DNA from: Acidobacteriota bacterium
Lineage (GTDB): Bacteria; Acidobacteriota; Blastocatellia; Pyrinomonadales; Pyrinomonadaceae
Length of the DNA: 64,000 nt
Reading direction: 5' to 3'
Assembly: GCA_003223025.1 (NCBI GenBank)
Contig: QHXR01000006.1
Coordinates: 142,862-206,861, forward strand
Part shown: in pieces, positions 8,201 to 16,342 of the stretch
How the letters are laid out: each line of letters starts with the position of its first letter
Position numbering within the stretch: the stretch's first letter is position 1
Position numbers and translations under genes: made by a program
The notes under the pieces: model-generated
The model's input: only the letters and a program-made list of their open reading frames with translations
Database searches by the model: none
What the model was told of the DNA's origin: nothing

Positions 8201-10526
8201 TCGGCCGCGAAGTGTCTTCGTCATATTCGATGACCGTCTTCAAATCGTTGGCATCTGTCGTCGTTAACGGCAAGCCTGTAACGGGATCGAAAGTAGCGGT
8301 TGTAACAAAGGCGCTGTTCGATCCATACGTACCACTTCCTGGAACTGGTGAGGTTATCTGAATCGGGAATGCATGGTACGTGGAATCGAAGGTTGTTGTT
8401 GTAGTGTTTCCATTTGCGTCTGTCGATTCATAGGCGTTCCCGTAAGAGTCAAACTTGGCGCGGCCGAAAATGAAGTTCGAAGAACTTGTCACAGCACCCT
8501 TTGCGCTGTCCCATGTCTTCACCGTCGTCACATTCCCGCGATATCCGGGTGATCTCCCGGATTCGTCATACACGTTTTCATTCTGACTGACCACAGTGTT
8601 CGATGCATCCTTGACCTTAGTTACGGTAACCAGCCCAACCAAATTCTGATCCGTGTAGTTTGATTTAACGCTCGAGTAGTTCGTATCGCTGATGAGAAAA
8701 GTCGACTCCATTGTGCGGGCTGGCGATGCAGAAGGTACCGGCGTTGGAACGGGCGTAGGTGACGCGGAGGGCGTTGCCGAAGGCGTAATCGAACCTCCAC
8801 CAGACGTTGTCTGATAACCCCACTGAGTCACCTTGTTTACCAGTACGGGCGTGTCTGGTAGATCCAAGTTGCCTTCGTATTCATACTTGATCGTTGAGTA
8901 GACGCCGTTGCCGGTTGAGTCGTATGTGTAATTTTCTTCGTGGTCGATCCTTGGATGCCAGTCCACGTGAAACTCTGCATAGCTGTCCGTAATTGTTTTC
9001 GTCCAGTGCGTGAGCTTTCTCGAAACGAGGGAACCAGAACTTGAGAAATGCCGTTCCTCATACACCATTCCGGCAAGAGCATTGTCGTAACCGAACGCTC
9101 CTTCCTCACAGCCGACACAAGCCTGGTCGGCGCGGTGAATGAATCTTTGGACCACCGTACCATCGGGATTGGTCATGCTCACCTTATAACCACCCCCTTC
9201 GTTTTCCGTGACAGCATAATTCCATTCGTAATTGGCACTCTGTCCGGCGGTTTCGTAGACCTTTCTTTGGGTTACGCCATAGTTCGTTTGATCGGTGACG
9301 TTATACTCGTCGGCGAACGAAAGTGGTGCGACCGGCGAATAAGTAAAACTCTCTTCCCCGCCAGTCGGGTAAAGTAGCTGAATGATGCGTCCATAAAGAT
9401 CATATCTAAACTTGTATTTCTGCCCCGTCGGGAGCTCGATCTCTGTGAGAACTATCGGATTGAACACGTTGGCTCCTGACAGCACCATTCCGCCAAACAA
9501 GACATTGGTATGGGCAGCCCACCAAGGAGAAGTTGAGATGCCATACCTGGGTCCCGGATATTTGAGATCCTGATCGTAATCGAGCAGTCCACTCTCCTCT
9601 TCGGACACGCCCTTTAGATATTTCCAGTGGAATTTGTATGGGTTTCCCATACCTGGTAAGGCATATTCGATCGGAGCCGTCGAGGTTGTGGGCGACGTGG
9701 GTGCGGTCAAGCCAAGAGGTGCGGTAAACTCGCGGCCGAGCGTATCCGTGACGACGCCGGTTGCGTTGTTATAGGTAATGCTATTGCCGTTGCGATCTGT
9801 GTATTCGGTTGCCTTCCGCACGGTCGCTCCGTTCATCTGAATAGGACTGGCCTTTGCGAAATCGTAGTAAGATCCGTCAGTTATTTGAAGGCGAAAGCTT
9901 GACGAGGTTTCTGTGTATTTAAGATTTGAGCTGTCGATAGCATAGTACGTCTTGTACCAACCGAAATCGCCAACGTTCTGCAACTCGTGAGTCTCGCCTC
10001 CCGGCAAGTGGGCCAATATTCGATCCACGTACTGCAGGTGAGAACCGTCGCTGTGGCACCACGTCGTTTCGGGCGTATGCGGAAACCCCGATAGGGTGAA
10101 CGGATTGTCCAGACCCACGTATTCGATGTACGGTACAGCAAGGCTCGAGGACCATCCTGAGGCAGAATTCTCGGAGTATTTTGCTCGGTAATACGAATTG
10201 CAGCCGCTGGGATTTGATGACGACACATCGCCTGCGAGGTCCAGGCGCCAGACCTTCGAGGTGTAACTCAGCGAGATCGGCATGTTGATACCGCGACCTG
10301 AATAGTTGCCCAGCGGAAGATCGAACTCCATTCCAAGTGTTGTCGGATTGACGCGCCCTGATCCCCTGAGCGTTTGGTCCGCTTTATTCTCCGTGCTCTG
10401 GCCAGATTGTCCTGCGACATCCATACGTGCGGAAAGTAGAAGGAACAACAGGACAACGAATCCAAAATATTGCTTAGCGATTTTCCACCCTCTCGAAATA
10501 TTTGCAATTCCATCCGGCGTCTTCAT
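5211..10526 (-). CDS. Secreted Rhs/YD-repeat protein with caspase-like (His-Cys) C-terminal toxin tip
   Basis: The frame stays open to 10841, but the start is placed at ATG 10526 because GGAGGAAG precedes it and it begins a signal peptide (FVVLLFLLLSARMDVAGQ, about residues 22-42); the extra 105 upstream codons have no such features. The protein has 1771 residues. A beta-rich N-terminal region is followed by a Ser/Pro/Thr linker near residue 590, then dozens of YD repeats, then the conserved core end GYEKDDESGLDFAQARYYSS and FVDPLGL near residue 1515. The last 200 residues are a different domain: IYTHGD (near 1661) and IFIYGCNAGFSDNG (near 1705), followed by LGVTVHAST, the spacing seen in DUF4347/clan CD caspase-like peptidases, where His and Cys form the catalytic dyad. 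The tip is thus probably a cysteine protease toxin. The next gene downstream encodes a small lipoprotein that may confer immunity. Confidence 0.9.
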   Translation of the reverse strand: MKTPDGIANISRGWKIAKQYFGFVVLLFLLLSARMDVAGQSGQSTENKADQTLRGSGRVNPTTLGMEFDLPLGNYSGRGINMPISLSYTSKVWRLDLAGDVSSSNPSGCNSYYRAKYSENSASGWSSSLAVPYIEYVGLDNPFTLSGFPHTPETTWCHSDGSHLQYVDRILAHLPGGETHELQNVGDFGWYKTYYAIDSSNLKYTETSSSFRLQITDGSYYDFAKASPIQMNGATVRKATEYTDRNGNSITYNNATGVVTDTLGREFTAPLGLTAPTSPTTSTAPIEYALPGMGNPYKFHWKYLKGVSEEESGLLDYDQDLKYPGPRYGISTSPWWAAHTNVLFGGMVLSGANVFNPIVLTEIELPTGQKYKFRYDLYGRIIQLLYPTGGEESFTYSPVAPLSFADEYNVTDQTNYGVTQRKVYETAGQSANYEWNYAVTENEGGGYKVSMTNPDGTVVQRFIHRADQACVGCEEGAFGYDNALAGMVYEERHFSSSGSLVSRKLTHWTKTITDSYAEFHVDWHPRIDHEENYTYDSTGNGVYSTIKYEYEGNLDLPDTPVLVNKVTQWGYQTTSGGGSITPSATPSASPTPVPTPVPSASPARTMESTFLISDTNYSSVKSNYTDQNLVGLVTVTKVKDASNTVVSQNENVYDESGRSPGYRGNVTTVKTWDSAKGAVTSSSNFIFGRAKFDSYGNAYESTDANGNTTTTTFDSTYHAFPIQITSPVPGSGTYGSNSAFVTTATFDPVTGLPLTTTDANDLKTVIEYDEDTSRPTSAKKYINGTSTQVGGTSETIYHDEEGNYWVKSRSQIDADHWAESKTYFDGLGRAYKTEEVTSKGNVFVSKEFDADGRVLRVSNPYRLIDDPCYVSSAIVCWTTNTYDTSSRVIEVGFPDGSEIQTQYGVSTSGTIGLTKQITDQAGKKRKGIMDADGNMIRVIEDPTSQNLSTDYVFDTLGNLRKTTQGSQNRYFYNSSLGRLLYAKQVEQDTNSNFTATDPVTGNSAWSAKYEYDNNGNIVKTTDAKNLYVEGTYDNLNRITYRNYSDSATPDVTFYYDGTGLGSVPDHSKGKITRVTSSVSETKYTGFDIFGRLLSHSQMTDGTTYTTGYAYNLSGALIEETYPSGRVVKNTLDEDGALSQVQSKKNSTSGYWAYASSFSYDTSGAVKKMQLGNGRWENFNYNDRGQLTQIGLGTSDSTQDLLKLEYRYGVWNGSTLDETKNNGSLAEQKITVPTVGGSSGFTATQTYTYDDLNRIYSAEEKVSSTTTWKQTFDYDRYGNRRFNTSGTNTTTLGSCTTAICNPTISTSTNRITSSGYSYDANGSVIANAAGERFGYDAENHQREFFVSWNGGDTPDATYDYDGEGRRVKKVSSTETTIFVYDGGGQMIAEYSTALATTQQVSYMTADHLGSPRVVTNENGAVVNREDYSAFGERSSSSQRTSSLGYPGADEVRKGYTGYEKDDESGLDFAQARYYSSVHGRYTSIDPMTASATTKDPQTFNRYSYVLNSPYKFVDPLGLIASNPSRCRGSDCPPPDGSAAMGNYGERYGEAPLEVVETNAGVADGQPVTHEGLHAEQQPIPSGHAIEETETNGDEPIIVANGEPGTVRNVGQNFYRSAMTAASDLKASGIEALYFGTVASVEGFQGLLDMAAKYGATAIAIYTHGDPNRIFLGDGRPNDHNTVTTGSVGTLVNRATSLVSIFIYGCNAGFSDNGIAQKLANQLGVTVHASTSGMQFSNRPDRLSGKKVHSSTGPTYMVPEGNGRMKPFFSQLR
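5845..6751. repeat. Direct repeat copy 2 (Rhs core end), complete gene
   Basis: Second copy of the core-end segment, shifted by 2251 bases relative to copy 1. It lies inside the complete Rhs gene directly upstream of its toxin tip. Recombination between the two copies would replace the caspase-like tip and its lipoprotein with the lysozyme-like tip and its lipoprotein. Confidence 0.85.
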
Positions 10527-10591
10527 ATTCTTCCTCCGTCCGTCAACGTCAATAGCTAAAATTCTCGGTTGGTAGTGCTGGCTATACATTT

Positions 10592-11694
10592 TTACCTTCT
10601 GTAAAAAGCAGGCACCGGAATATCGCCGGACGTGCCCCACGTTTCGTTGCGGGTAGAGGAGCTCGTGCTCTGTAGGATCCACCAAACACCTGTCGACGGT
10701 CGCCACACGGCAATATCGACCTTCGCGTCGCCGTCGTAATCGTTCGGGACGATCTCGTCGGCCGACGCTCCATACTGAGTCGAAAAATCTATGCCGGTGC
10801 TGCTCGGCTTGATGTACCAGGTCGCGTTGCTTGATCTCCATGTCGCTAGATCCGCTTTGCCGTCGCCGTCGAAATCCGCTGGCGTCGGAGTGTCGCCCGT
10901 GGCACCGAATGAGTTGGTGAGGGCTGAGCCGTTTGAACTATTAGTCGAATAAAAAGTGTGGTTTGAATCTCTCCACAACGCGATGTCGGCCTTGCCGTCA
11001 CCGTCGAAGTCGGCGGGTTTAGGAACATCGCTGCTCGCGCCGTAGCCAGTGGTAGTTGTAGTTCCGGTAGAACTCGGCGTGATGTACCAGACATACGTTG
11101 ACGGTCGCCAGACAGCGAGATCAGTCCTCCCATCCCCATCGAAATCGGCTGGTGCCGGAATGTCAGTGCTAGTACCAAGACTGGTCGAGTAGTATGTTCC
11201 GTCGCTCGACTTGTTACCCACCACGTGCCCGAACGATAAACAGAGAAATCCGTTTTGCCATCGCCGTCGAAATCTCCCGGAACTGGAATATCACCGGGCG
11301 TTCCCCAGCCGTACGTCGTTTGTTGAGAACCGGTGCCGCCGAGTACATACCAATTACCGGACGTCGGGCGCCAGACCGCGAGATCGTACGGCGGACTTGC
11401 GGTCGCGTTCGAGTCTTGTACTGCGAGAAGCCTGCTGCCGGCGTGGATATATTCCTTGCTTAATTGCGGAGTCGGTGTCGGGAGCGGTGCGGCGAATGGA
11501 TTCCAACTACTCGCAGCATTCTTTGGAAGTCGCTTTCCGAACCATCCAGTCTTCGTTCCAAAGGGATCTGTCGACGGCAGCCAATTATTCTTTGCAAAAA
11601 CTCCGAGCGTTATAAGCACGATCAAAACAAACGCACCGAGGCGCACGAAAAGACTTCCATGCTTTTCAGCATGCAGGGACCATTGCAGAGACAT
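10592..11694 (-). pseudogene. FG-GAP/VCBS repeat protein interrupted by a one-base frameshift
   Basis: Two overlapping minus frames encode one protein. The first (from ATG 11694, preceded by GAGGAG eight bases upstream) has an N-terminal membrane segment ([13 protein letters not shown]), a Pro-rich linker and the first repeats ([38 protein letters not shown]). The second continues in another frame from about 11214 with four more repeats ([16 protein letters not shown] and similar). The junction lies in tggtgggtaacaag near 11212-11222, where one missing base breaks the Trp-Trp-Val context. The repeats carry DxDxDGxxD calcium-binding loops typical of FG-GAP/VCBS propellers. It ends 65 bp upstream of the Rhs start on the same strand and may have been co-transcribed with it. 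A sequencing error could mimic the lesion; otherwise the secreted propeller is inactivated. Confidence 0.75.
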
Positions 11695-11708
11695 AGGAGG
11701 TGCTCCTC

Positions 11709-11775
11709 AAGGACCCTATCGAGGTCCTTACTGTCGTGTTGCGATCTAAGGCGTGCTCACGGATTTGAGTGAGCA
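11709..11775 (-). other. Two short hairpins in the 5' leader of the FG-GAP gene
   Basis: Perfect 7-bp stems are formed by 11709-11715 with 11723-11729 (aaggacc/ggtcctt) and by 11754-11760 with 11769-11775 (tgctcac/gtgagca). They lie 15-80 bases upstream of the start. No known riboswitch class was recognised; a structured leader is possible. Confidence 0.35.
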
Positions 11776-11879
11776 GACTCTATCACCATGTCCGCGCAAT
11801 GTATACACCGTTCTCGTGTTGGAAAGTTTGAGGTTCGGATCTCCTTAGGATTATTCCGCAATGCAAGTTTCGATCTGTG

Positions 11880-11991
11880 TGGCGGCGTAGCCGCGACGAG
11901 AGTTTAAGTCTCGCGGAAAAGCATAGCTTTTCCGCACACCGAGCGGCGAAGCCGGTTACTAAGAAAGGGACGCCGCGGGGCGTCCCTTTTC
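11880..11991. repeat. Dispersed palindrome (AAAGC/GCTTT type) and an 11-bp stem-loop
   Basis: The stretch ggaaaagcatagcttttcc (11915-11933) followed by gcacaccgagcggcg belongs to the same family as elements at 27470-27560 and 55090-55184. It is followed by a perfect 11-bp stem, 11964-11974 with 11979-11989 (aaagggacgcc/ggcgtcccttt, loop gcgg), which resembles a terminator. The 11776-12015 interval holds no other recognisable gene. Confidence 0.7.
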
Positions 11992-12015
11992 GGTGGGTGA
12001 ATTGATTGTGCCGGG

Positions 12016-12292
12016 TCACCCGGCAGCAGGTGTTGTCGCAGGGCTTTTCGCTGCTGCGGAGGCGGACTCGACGTGGCTGGCGGAGAGCCAGGCGGCTAGT
12101 TTGCCTACGTTGTCGGCGTAGACGTTTTTGACGATGCCGTCGAGTATGCGTTTTGCGGTGAGGCCTTCGCTGACGAGATCGGCGACGCTCCGGGTGGCGG
12201 CGACATGTTGGCTCGTGGCGGAAGCGGCCTCTGAAAAATGCCTCGAATGTATCGGCATAACCGGCGAGATCGGAAGCAAATCCCGACGGCAT
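12016..12292 (-). pseudogene. Small conserved-type protein fragment, frameshifted in a homopolymer
   Basis: One minus frame begins MPSGFASDLAGYADTFEAF and another continues SEAASATSQHVAATRSVADL, then GLTAKRILDGIVKNVYADN and KLAAWLSASHVE, ending PAAG at 12016. The two join smoothly if one base is removed from the AAAAA run at 12234-12238 (plus strand). The 5' end is also suspect: upstream, the frame hits a stop at 12314-12316, inside a long hairpin, and no ribosome binding site is seen. I associate the xxDxIxxNxYxxNxxKLAAWxxASHVE pattern with short uncharacterised proteins of soil bacteria, but no function is known to me. Probably a degraded remnant at the edge of the accessory island. Confidence 0.5.
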
Positions 12293-12300
12293 TGCAAAGA

Positions 12301-12337
12301 GTGGTTCCAGTTCTTAACTCTGAAGAACTGGAACCAC
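12301..12337. repeat. Perfect 15-bp inverted repeat
   Basis: 12301-12315 (gtggttccagttctt) pairs perfectly with 12323-12337, loop of seven bases. It sits directly upstream of the broken small gene and may mark the breakpoint that truncated it. Confidence 0.7.
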
Positions 12338-12355
12338 TAACTCACACGAAATTGC

Positions 12356-12384
12356 ACGAAAAAGACAGGAGGCAGTCTCCTGTC
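12356..12384 (-). terminator. Rho-independent terminator of the S9 peptidase gene
   Basis: On the minus strand gacaggag/ctcctgtc form an 8-bp stem (12364-12371 with 12377-12384, loop of five) followed by a short T tract, 25 bases after the peptidase stop codon. Confidence 0.75.
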
Positions 12385-12408
12385 TCTGTCTGGTCTTATG
12401 TCTTCAAA

Positions 12409-14841
12409 TTACTTACCCGCCGTCTGACTTCTCGGCTTTGCGTTCTTCACGTACTTATCAAACCACTGGACCATTTCGTAGAGCGTGTGCTCGACGGATT
12501 CTTTCGCTGAGTAGCCGTGTGCTTCGAGCGGGAGCATTACCAAACGAGCCGTGCCGCCGTTGCCGCTGATCGCGGCGAAGAGTCGCTCGGACTGGATCGG
12601 AAATGTTCCCTGGTTATTGTCCGCCTCGCCGTGGATCAAGAGGATCGGTTCATTGATCTTGTCCGCGTAGAAGAACGGCGAGATGTCGGTGTAGAGCTTC
12701 GTCGCTTCCCAGAAGTTGCGTCGCTCGCCTTGGAATCCGAACGGTGTAAGCGTTCGGTTGTAAGCACCGCTGCGTGCGATGCCGGCTCGGAACAGATCGG
12801 AATGCGCCAGCAGATTCGCGGTCATGAACGCACCGTAACTGTGACCGCCGACTCCGACTCGATCCGGATCGACGACACCCATCTCGACTCCTTTATCGAT
12901 CGCGGCCTTAGCCGAATCGACGATCTGTTTGATGAACGTGTCGTTGACCGTCAACGGATCTCCGACCACCGGCATCGTCGTATCGTCGAGCACGGCGTAA
13001 CCTTGCAGCAAGAAGAACAGATGCGAAATGCCGCCGATCTGCGTGAATCGATTTGTCGAACCCGAAACCTGACCCGCGGTTGCGGCGTCGGTGAATTCCA
13101 AAGGATATGCCCAGACGACAGTCGGGAGCGGAGTTCCCGGTTTGTATCCCGGCGGAGTGTAGAGCGTGAATGAAAGATCGACTCCATCAGCGCGTTTGTA
13201 TTTCACCAACTGCTTGTTGATCCCTCGAAGCTGCGGAACGGGATCGGCAAAGTCAGTGACCTTTCGCGCCTGCACTGCGATGCACTGAGTACCGGGTTGG
13301 CAGACCTGACGATAGTAAACATTCGGCGGTTCGGTTACCGATTCTTTTCTCGTGAGAAATGTCGAACCGTTATCGTCGATCATCCCGACGAACGATTCGT
13401 AATCTTCCGTGCCCGATCGGAAGATCTCTTCGGTCTTCAGAGTCTTAAGATTCATTCGACGGAAGAACGGACGATCGCCTTCAGGCGACGCTCCGACTCC
13501 GCTTAGAAAAATATAGTCACCGTTCTGACGGATCACGGTACTGCCATCGGCAAGCGTTTTCGTGATCGGCGTTCCGATATCGTTGTAGCGATCGTTGACG
13601 TTGAGATCGGAGATCAATTTCACATCCGATGGATTTCGATAATCGGTCATGAAGATGCGACGACGCTGCTTGTCGCGATCGTAATCGTAAAACAGCATCA
13701 GTCCGTCTTTCTCACCAAACGCGCGGCCTTGATATCTCTGCTCGAGTTTGACCAATTCTTTTGGTGCTTCGGCGAACGGCGCGGCGAGCGTCATCAACTT
13801 GTCGCGCGGCGTGATCTTCTTACGCGGGTCGCCACCGTCGAGTGCTTCCGTCCACATCAACGTCGAGGGCTCGGTCGGAATCCATCCCGAGCTTCGCGGT
13901 CCGGTCGAAACGCCCTGGATCGGAATGTTGTCCTGAAGCGGAAGCTCAGCGATCGTCTTTACGGACTTTCCGTTCGCATCCCAAACTTCCAAAGTTTTCG
14001 GAAAGCGGTTGTAAGGATACTGGTAAGAAAACGGACGCTTGATCCGGGAGACCCGGATGTACTTTCCATCCGGCGAAAAATCCACGGTGTCGAATAGCGC
14101 CGGCTCACCGATCGTTCGCACTTTGCCGTCGAGGTCTACGACCGCGATTTGCGACGTCGCATAGTATTCGAAGAGATTCTCGTCGTTCGGACTTTTGAGC
14201 AGGTCTTGAAAAGTTTGAATTGCTCCGGTCTTGCCCGACGTCTCCTGAATATTTGGTTCGGTAGGAGTTAGATTCTGATATTTCGGAGCGGCGTTCCGTT
14301 TCGTCGGGACGGCAGTCGCGAGAATCGTTCGATCATCGATCCACGAAAAACCGCCGAACGCAGTGTTGACGAAAACGTTCCTGACCTTCGATGCCTTCGC
14401 GGTCGCAGCGTCGATGATCCAAAGCTCGACACCAGTCGGAGTGATATTCCCGGCCGCGATGTGTTTCCCGTCGGGCGACCATGTGGGTGAGAAGATCTGA
14501 GCACCGGCGGGGAACGCTACCGTCGTCTCTTTTCCATCCGAGATGTTCTTCAGCTTCATGCTGACAGCGTACGGCTGGCGATGTTGACCGTTCGTGTTCG
14601 GGTTGATTCGAAGTCCCGCGAGTCGGAGCATCGGCTGCGCGAGCTCCGAGATCGGCGGATAGCGCAAAGGCTCAAGTAACGCCATTCGATCACGCGTCGG
14701 TGAGATCGAAACAGCCGGAATCGCCGGAGCGTCGAGGACGTCCATTATGTTTTTCGGCGGTTCTTTGTATGAGCCCTGGGCGAACGCGAGGACGGGAAGG
14801 AGAACGAGTAATGCGATGAGTTGAAAAGATTTTGTTTTCAT
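12409..14841 (-). CDS. Secreted S9-family serine peptidase (prolyl oligopeptidase type)
   Basis: The 810-residue protein has a signal peptide (FQLIALLVLLPVLAFAQG) and is probably periplasmic or secreted. The N-terminal two thirds carry beta-propeller-like repeats (IFSPTWSPDGKHIAAGN, VDFSPDGKYIRVSRI). The C-terminal quarter is an alpha/beta hydrolase with the S9 nucleophile motif GVGGHSYGAFMTANLL (Ser), the acid region ILLIHGEADNNQG (Asp) and the His region LPLEAHGYSAKES. The order propeller, hydrolase and Ser-Asp-His identifies the S9 clan; length and the GHSYGA motif fit the glutamyl endopeptidase/dipeptidyl aminopeptidase-like subgroup. It would cleave short peptides, presumably for peptide scavenging. 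It is a single gene with its own terminator and is flanked by repeats on both sides. Exact specificity cannot be read from the sequence. Confidence 0.93.
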   Translation of the reverse strand: MKTKSFQLIALLVLLPVLAFAQGSYKEPPKNIMDVLDAPAIPAVSISPTRDRMALLEPLRYPPISELAQPMLRLAGLRINPNTNGQHRQPYAVSMKLKNISDGKETTVAFPAGAQIFSPTWSPDGKHIAAGNITPTGVELWIIDAATAKASKVRNVFVNTAFGGFSWIDDRTILATAVPTKRNAAPKYQNLTPTEPNIQETSGKTGAIQTFQDLLKSPNDENLFEYYATSQIAVVDLDGKVRTIGEPALFDTVDFSPDGKYIRVSRIKRPFSYQYPYNRFPKTLEVWDANGKSVKTIAELPLQDNIPIQGVSTGPRSSGWIPTEPSTLMWTEALDGGDPRKKITPRDKLMTLAAPFAEAPKELVKLEQRYQGRAFGEKDGLMLFYDYDRDKQRRRIFMTDYRNPSDVKLISDLNVNDRYNDIGTPITKTLADGSTVIRQNGDYIFLSGVGASPEGDRPFFRRMNLKTLKTEEIFRSGTEDYESFVGMIDDNGSTFLTRKESVTEPPNVYYRQVCQPGTQCIAVQARKVTDFADPVPQLRGINKQLVKYKRADGVDLSFTLYTPPGYKPGTPLPTVVWAYPLEFTDAATAGQVSGSTNRFTQIGGISHLFFLLQGYAVLDDTTMPVVGDPLTVNDTFIKQIVDSAKAAIDKGVEMGVVDPDRVGVGGHSYGAFMTANLLAHSDLFRAGIARSGAYNRTLTPFGFQGERRNFWEATKLYTDISPFFYADKINEPILLIHGEADNNQGTFPIQSERLFAAISGNGGTARLVMLPLEAHGYSAKESVEHTLYEMVQWFDKYVKNAKPRSQTAGK

Positions 14842-14898
14842 TTTAATTTATGCGGCGCTACCGCCCTCGTTAGTCTTGTCGCCGACGGCGACGGATCT

Positions 14899-15255
14899 TG
14901 TCGCCAAAGGCGACGCACATTAAAGCCTAGGTCTCAAGTGCCATGACATTCCTGACACGGAAAAGTTTCATGGCATCGCTGACAGTTATCCGAGCACCGA
15001 AGGTGCGGCTGTAAAATAGCCAGGGGCGAAGGCTTGGCGAAGCCCCTGGAAGACGGGCAAACGACAGTGCAAGCCGCAACGCGGCGTAGTAATATTCGTT
15101 TTATTTCGCCGCGTTGCGGCTGATCCAATTCCGACGGTCGACACCAGGGGCTTCGCCAAGCCTTCGCCCCTGGCTAAATTACGCTGCACCTTCGGTGCTC
15201 AGAATGGACTGTAAACGATGTCACCCAGGCTTTAATGTTTGTCGCCTTTGGCGAC
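14899..15255. repeat. Composite nested inverted repeat, about 350 bp
   Basis: Several palindromes are nested symmetrically: gtcgccaaaggcgac at 14900-14914 against its complement at 15241-15255; cattaaagcctagg against ccaggctttaatg; gagcaccgaaggtgc at 14992-15006 against 15186-15200; ccaggggcgaaggcttggcg near 15020 against 15145-15172; ccgcaacgcggcg at 15077-15089 against 15107-15119. Related units recur at 49101-49134 and 51716-51898. No gene was recognised here; the whole region could fold as one cruciform. Confidence 0.8.
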
Positions 15256-15267
15256 TATGAATCAGGT

Positions 15268-16260
15268 CTACGGTTTACCGCCGCGCATTCTCTCAAGAAC
15301 TTTCCACGCGACCGACGGGATCGGCTCGCGGTCATTCGCATGATTTTCGGTGAAGATCACGAGGACGAATTTCAAACCGTCGGGCGTCTCGATGTACGCG
15401 GCGTCGTGTCTCGACTTGCTCGTCCAACCGGCTTTCGACCAAAGACCGACACCGGCGACCTTTTTATCGATCAGCATCTTCCCGGTAAAACCCGTCGCCT
15501 GATTGTCGTTGTCGGTCGAAGTCTTATACGGATCGCGTTTCAAAAGATCCATCATCTGCTTGCTGTGCTCGGCATTGACCGCACGGCCGAGCGCGATCTC
15601 GGCGAGGAGACGTGCGACGGCATTTGTCGTGAGAGCGTTACGATTTTCGCTTTTATAATTTCGCGACTGCTGCTCGATGCCGTACGCGTCTTCACAGAAA
15701 GTTTTCTGATTTACATTGATGCCTTTGAAACCCATCGATGCGTAATAACGATTCACGCGGTTCCGTTTGTACTGCCACTTTTCGAATTCGTCTTTCGGCA
15801 GCTCGGCGCCGCTCGACGTGTCGGTCAGAACATCCAGAATGTACTGCGTCGCCTCGTTAGAAGAGTCGACGATCATGTCCCGCGTTCCGCGCACGAGCTC
15901 CGGCGACGACGTGACCTTCCCGTCCTGAAGTTGCTGATGGAGCGCGGCGAGATAGAACATCTTCACGACGCTCGCCGGATAGATCGACTGTTCGCCGCGG
16001 ACATCCGCCCATCGCAAATGCGCCGGATCTCGAAGATCGATCAGCGTCGCCGCCATCTCCACAGGTTTGAATGAACCGCTCGGATATGAAGCGATAACTT
16101 CGTTGACCGATTGCTCCAGCATCGAACGTAACTCGGCGGACGCTTCGACGTTCGGTTGCTCATAGCCGGCCCGCGGAACGATCTCAACATGCTTCTTCTG
16201 ACCGAACGAAGCTCCGCATAAAAGCGCAATACAGATCGAAAGTCGCAACAACTTTAGCAT
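15268..16260 (-). CDS. Beta-lactamase-fold serine hydrolase, class A-like, exported
   Basis: The start is placed at ATG 16260, which opens a signal peptide (LLRLSICIALLCGASFG) and has GGAG ten bases upstream; the longer frame to 16413 overlaps the divergent gene. The mature protein shows the SxxK tetrad in YPASVVKMFYLAALHQ, an SxN-like element in VDSSNEATQYIL, and KAGW in the place of the KTG triad. Together these identify the serine beta-lactamase/penicillin-interacting fold, class A layout. The altered third box makes efficient beta-lactam hydrolysis uncertain; such proteins are often annotated as beta-lactamase-related hydrolases acting on peptidoglycan or unknown amides. It is divergent from the APC permease, with only 82 bp between the two starts, so promoters for both should lie there. 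Confidence 0.85.
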   Translation of the reverse strand: MLKLLRLSICIALLCGASFGQKKHVEIVPRAGYEQPNVEASAELRSMLEQSVNEVIASYPSGSFKPVEMAATLIDLRDPAHLRWADVRGEQSIYPASVVKMFYLAALHQQLQDGKVTSSPELVRGTRDMIVDSSNEATQYILDVLTDTSSGAELPKDEFEKWQYKRNRVNRYYASMGFKGINVNQKTFCEDAYGIEQQSRNYKSENRNALTTNAVARLLAEIALGRAVNAEHSKQMMDLLKRDPYKTSTDNDNQATGFTGKMLIDKKVAGVGLWSKAGWTSKSRHDAAYIETPDGLKFVLVIFTENHANDREPIPSVAWKVLERMRGGKP

Positions 16261-16342
16261 TAAGTTTTTCTCCAGGATTTCTTTACGGAAAGAGATTGAT
16301 TTAGAGTATAAACGAAAAGCCTTTCGCAAAAAAATACCGGCG

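Noticed and set aside
11695-11830. Possible c-di-GMP or other riboswitch in the leader of the FG-GAP gene
   Set aside because: Two hairpins are present but none of the conserved riboswitch cores I know could be placed.
11783-12015. Continuation of the 12292 minus frame to 11783 as a 169-residue Arg-rich protein
   Set aside because: After the homopolymer shift it reads antisense-like Arg/His-rich sequence and repeat DNA; the other frame has the protein-like character.
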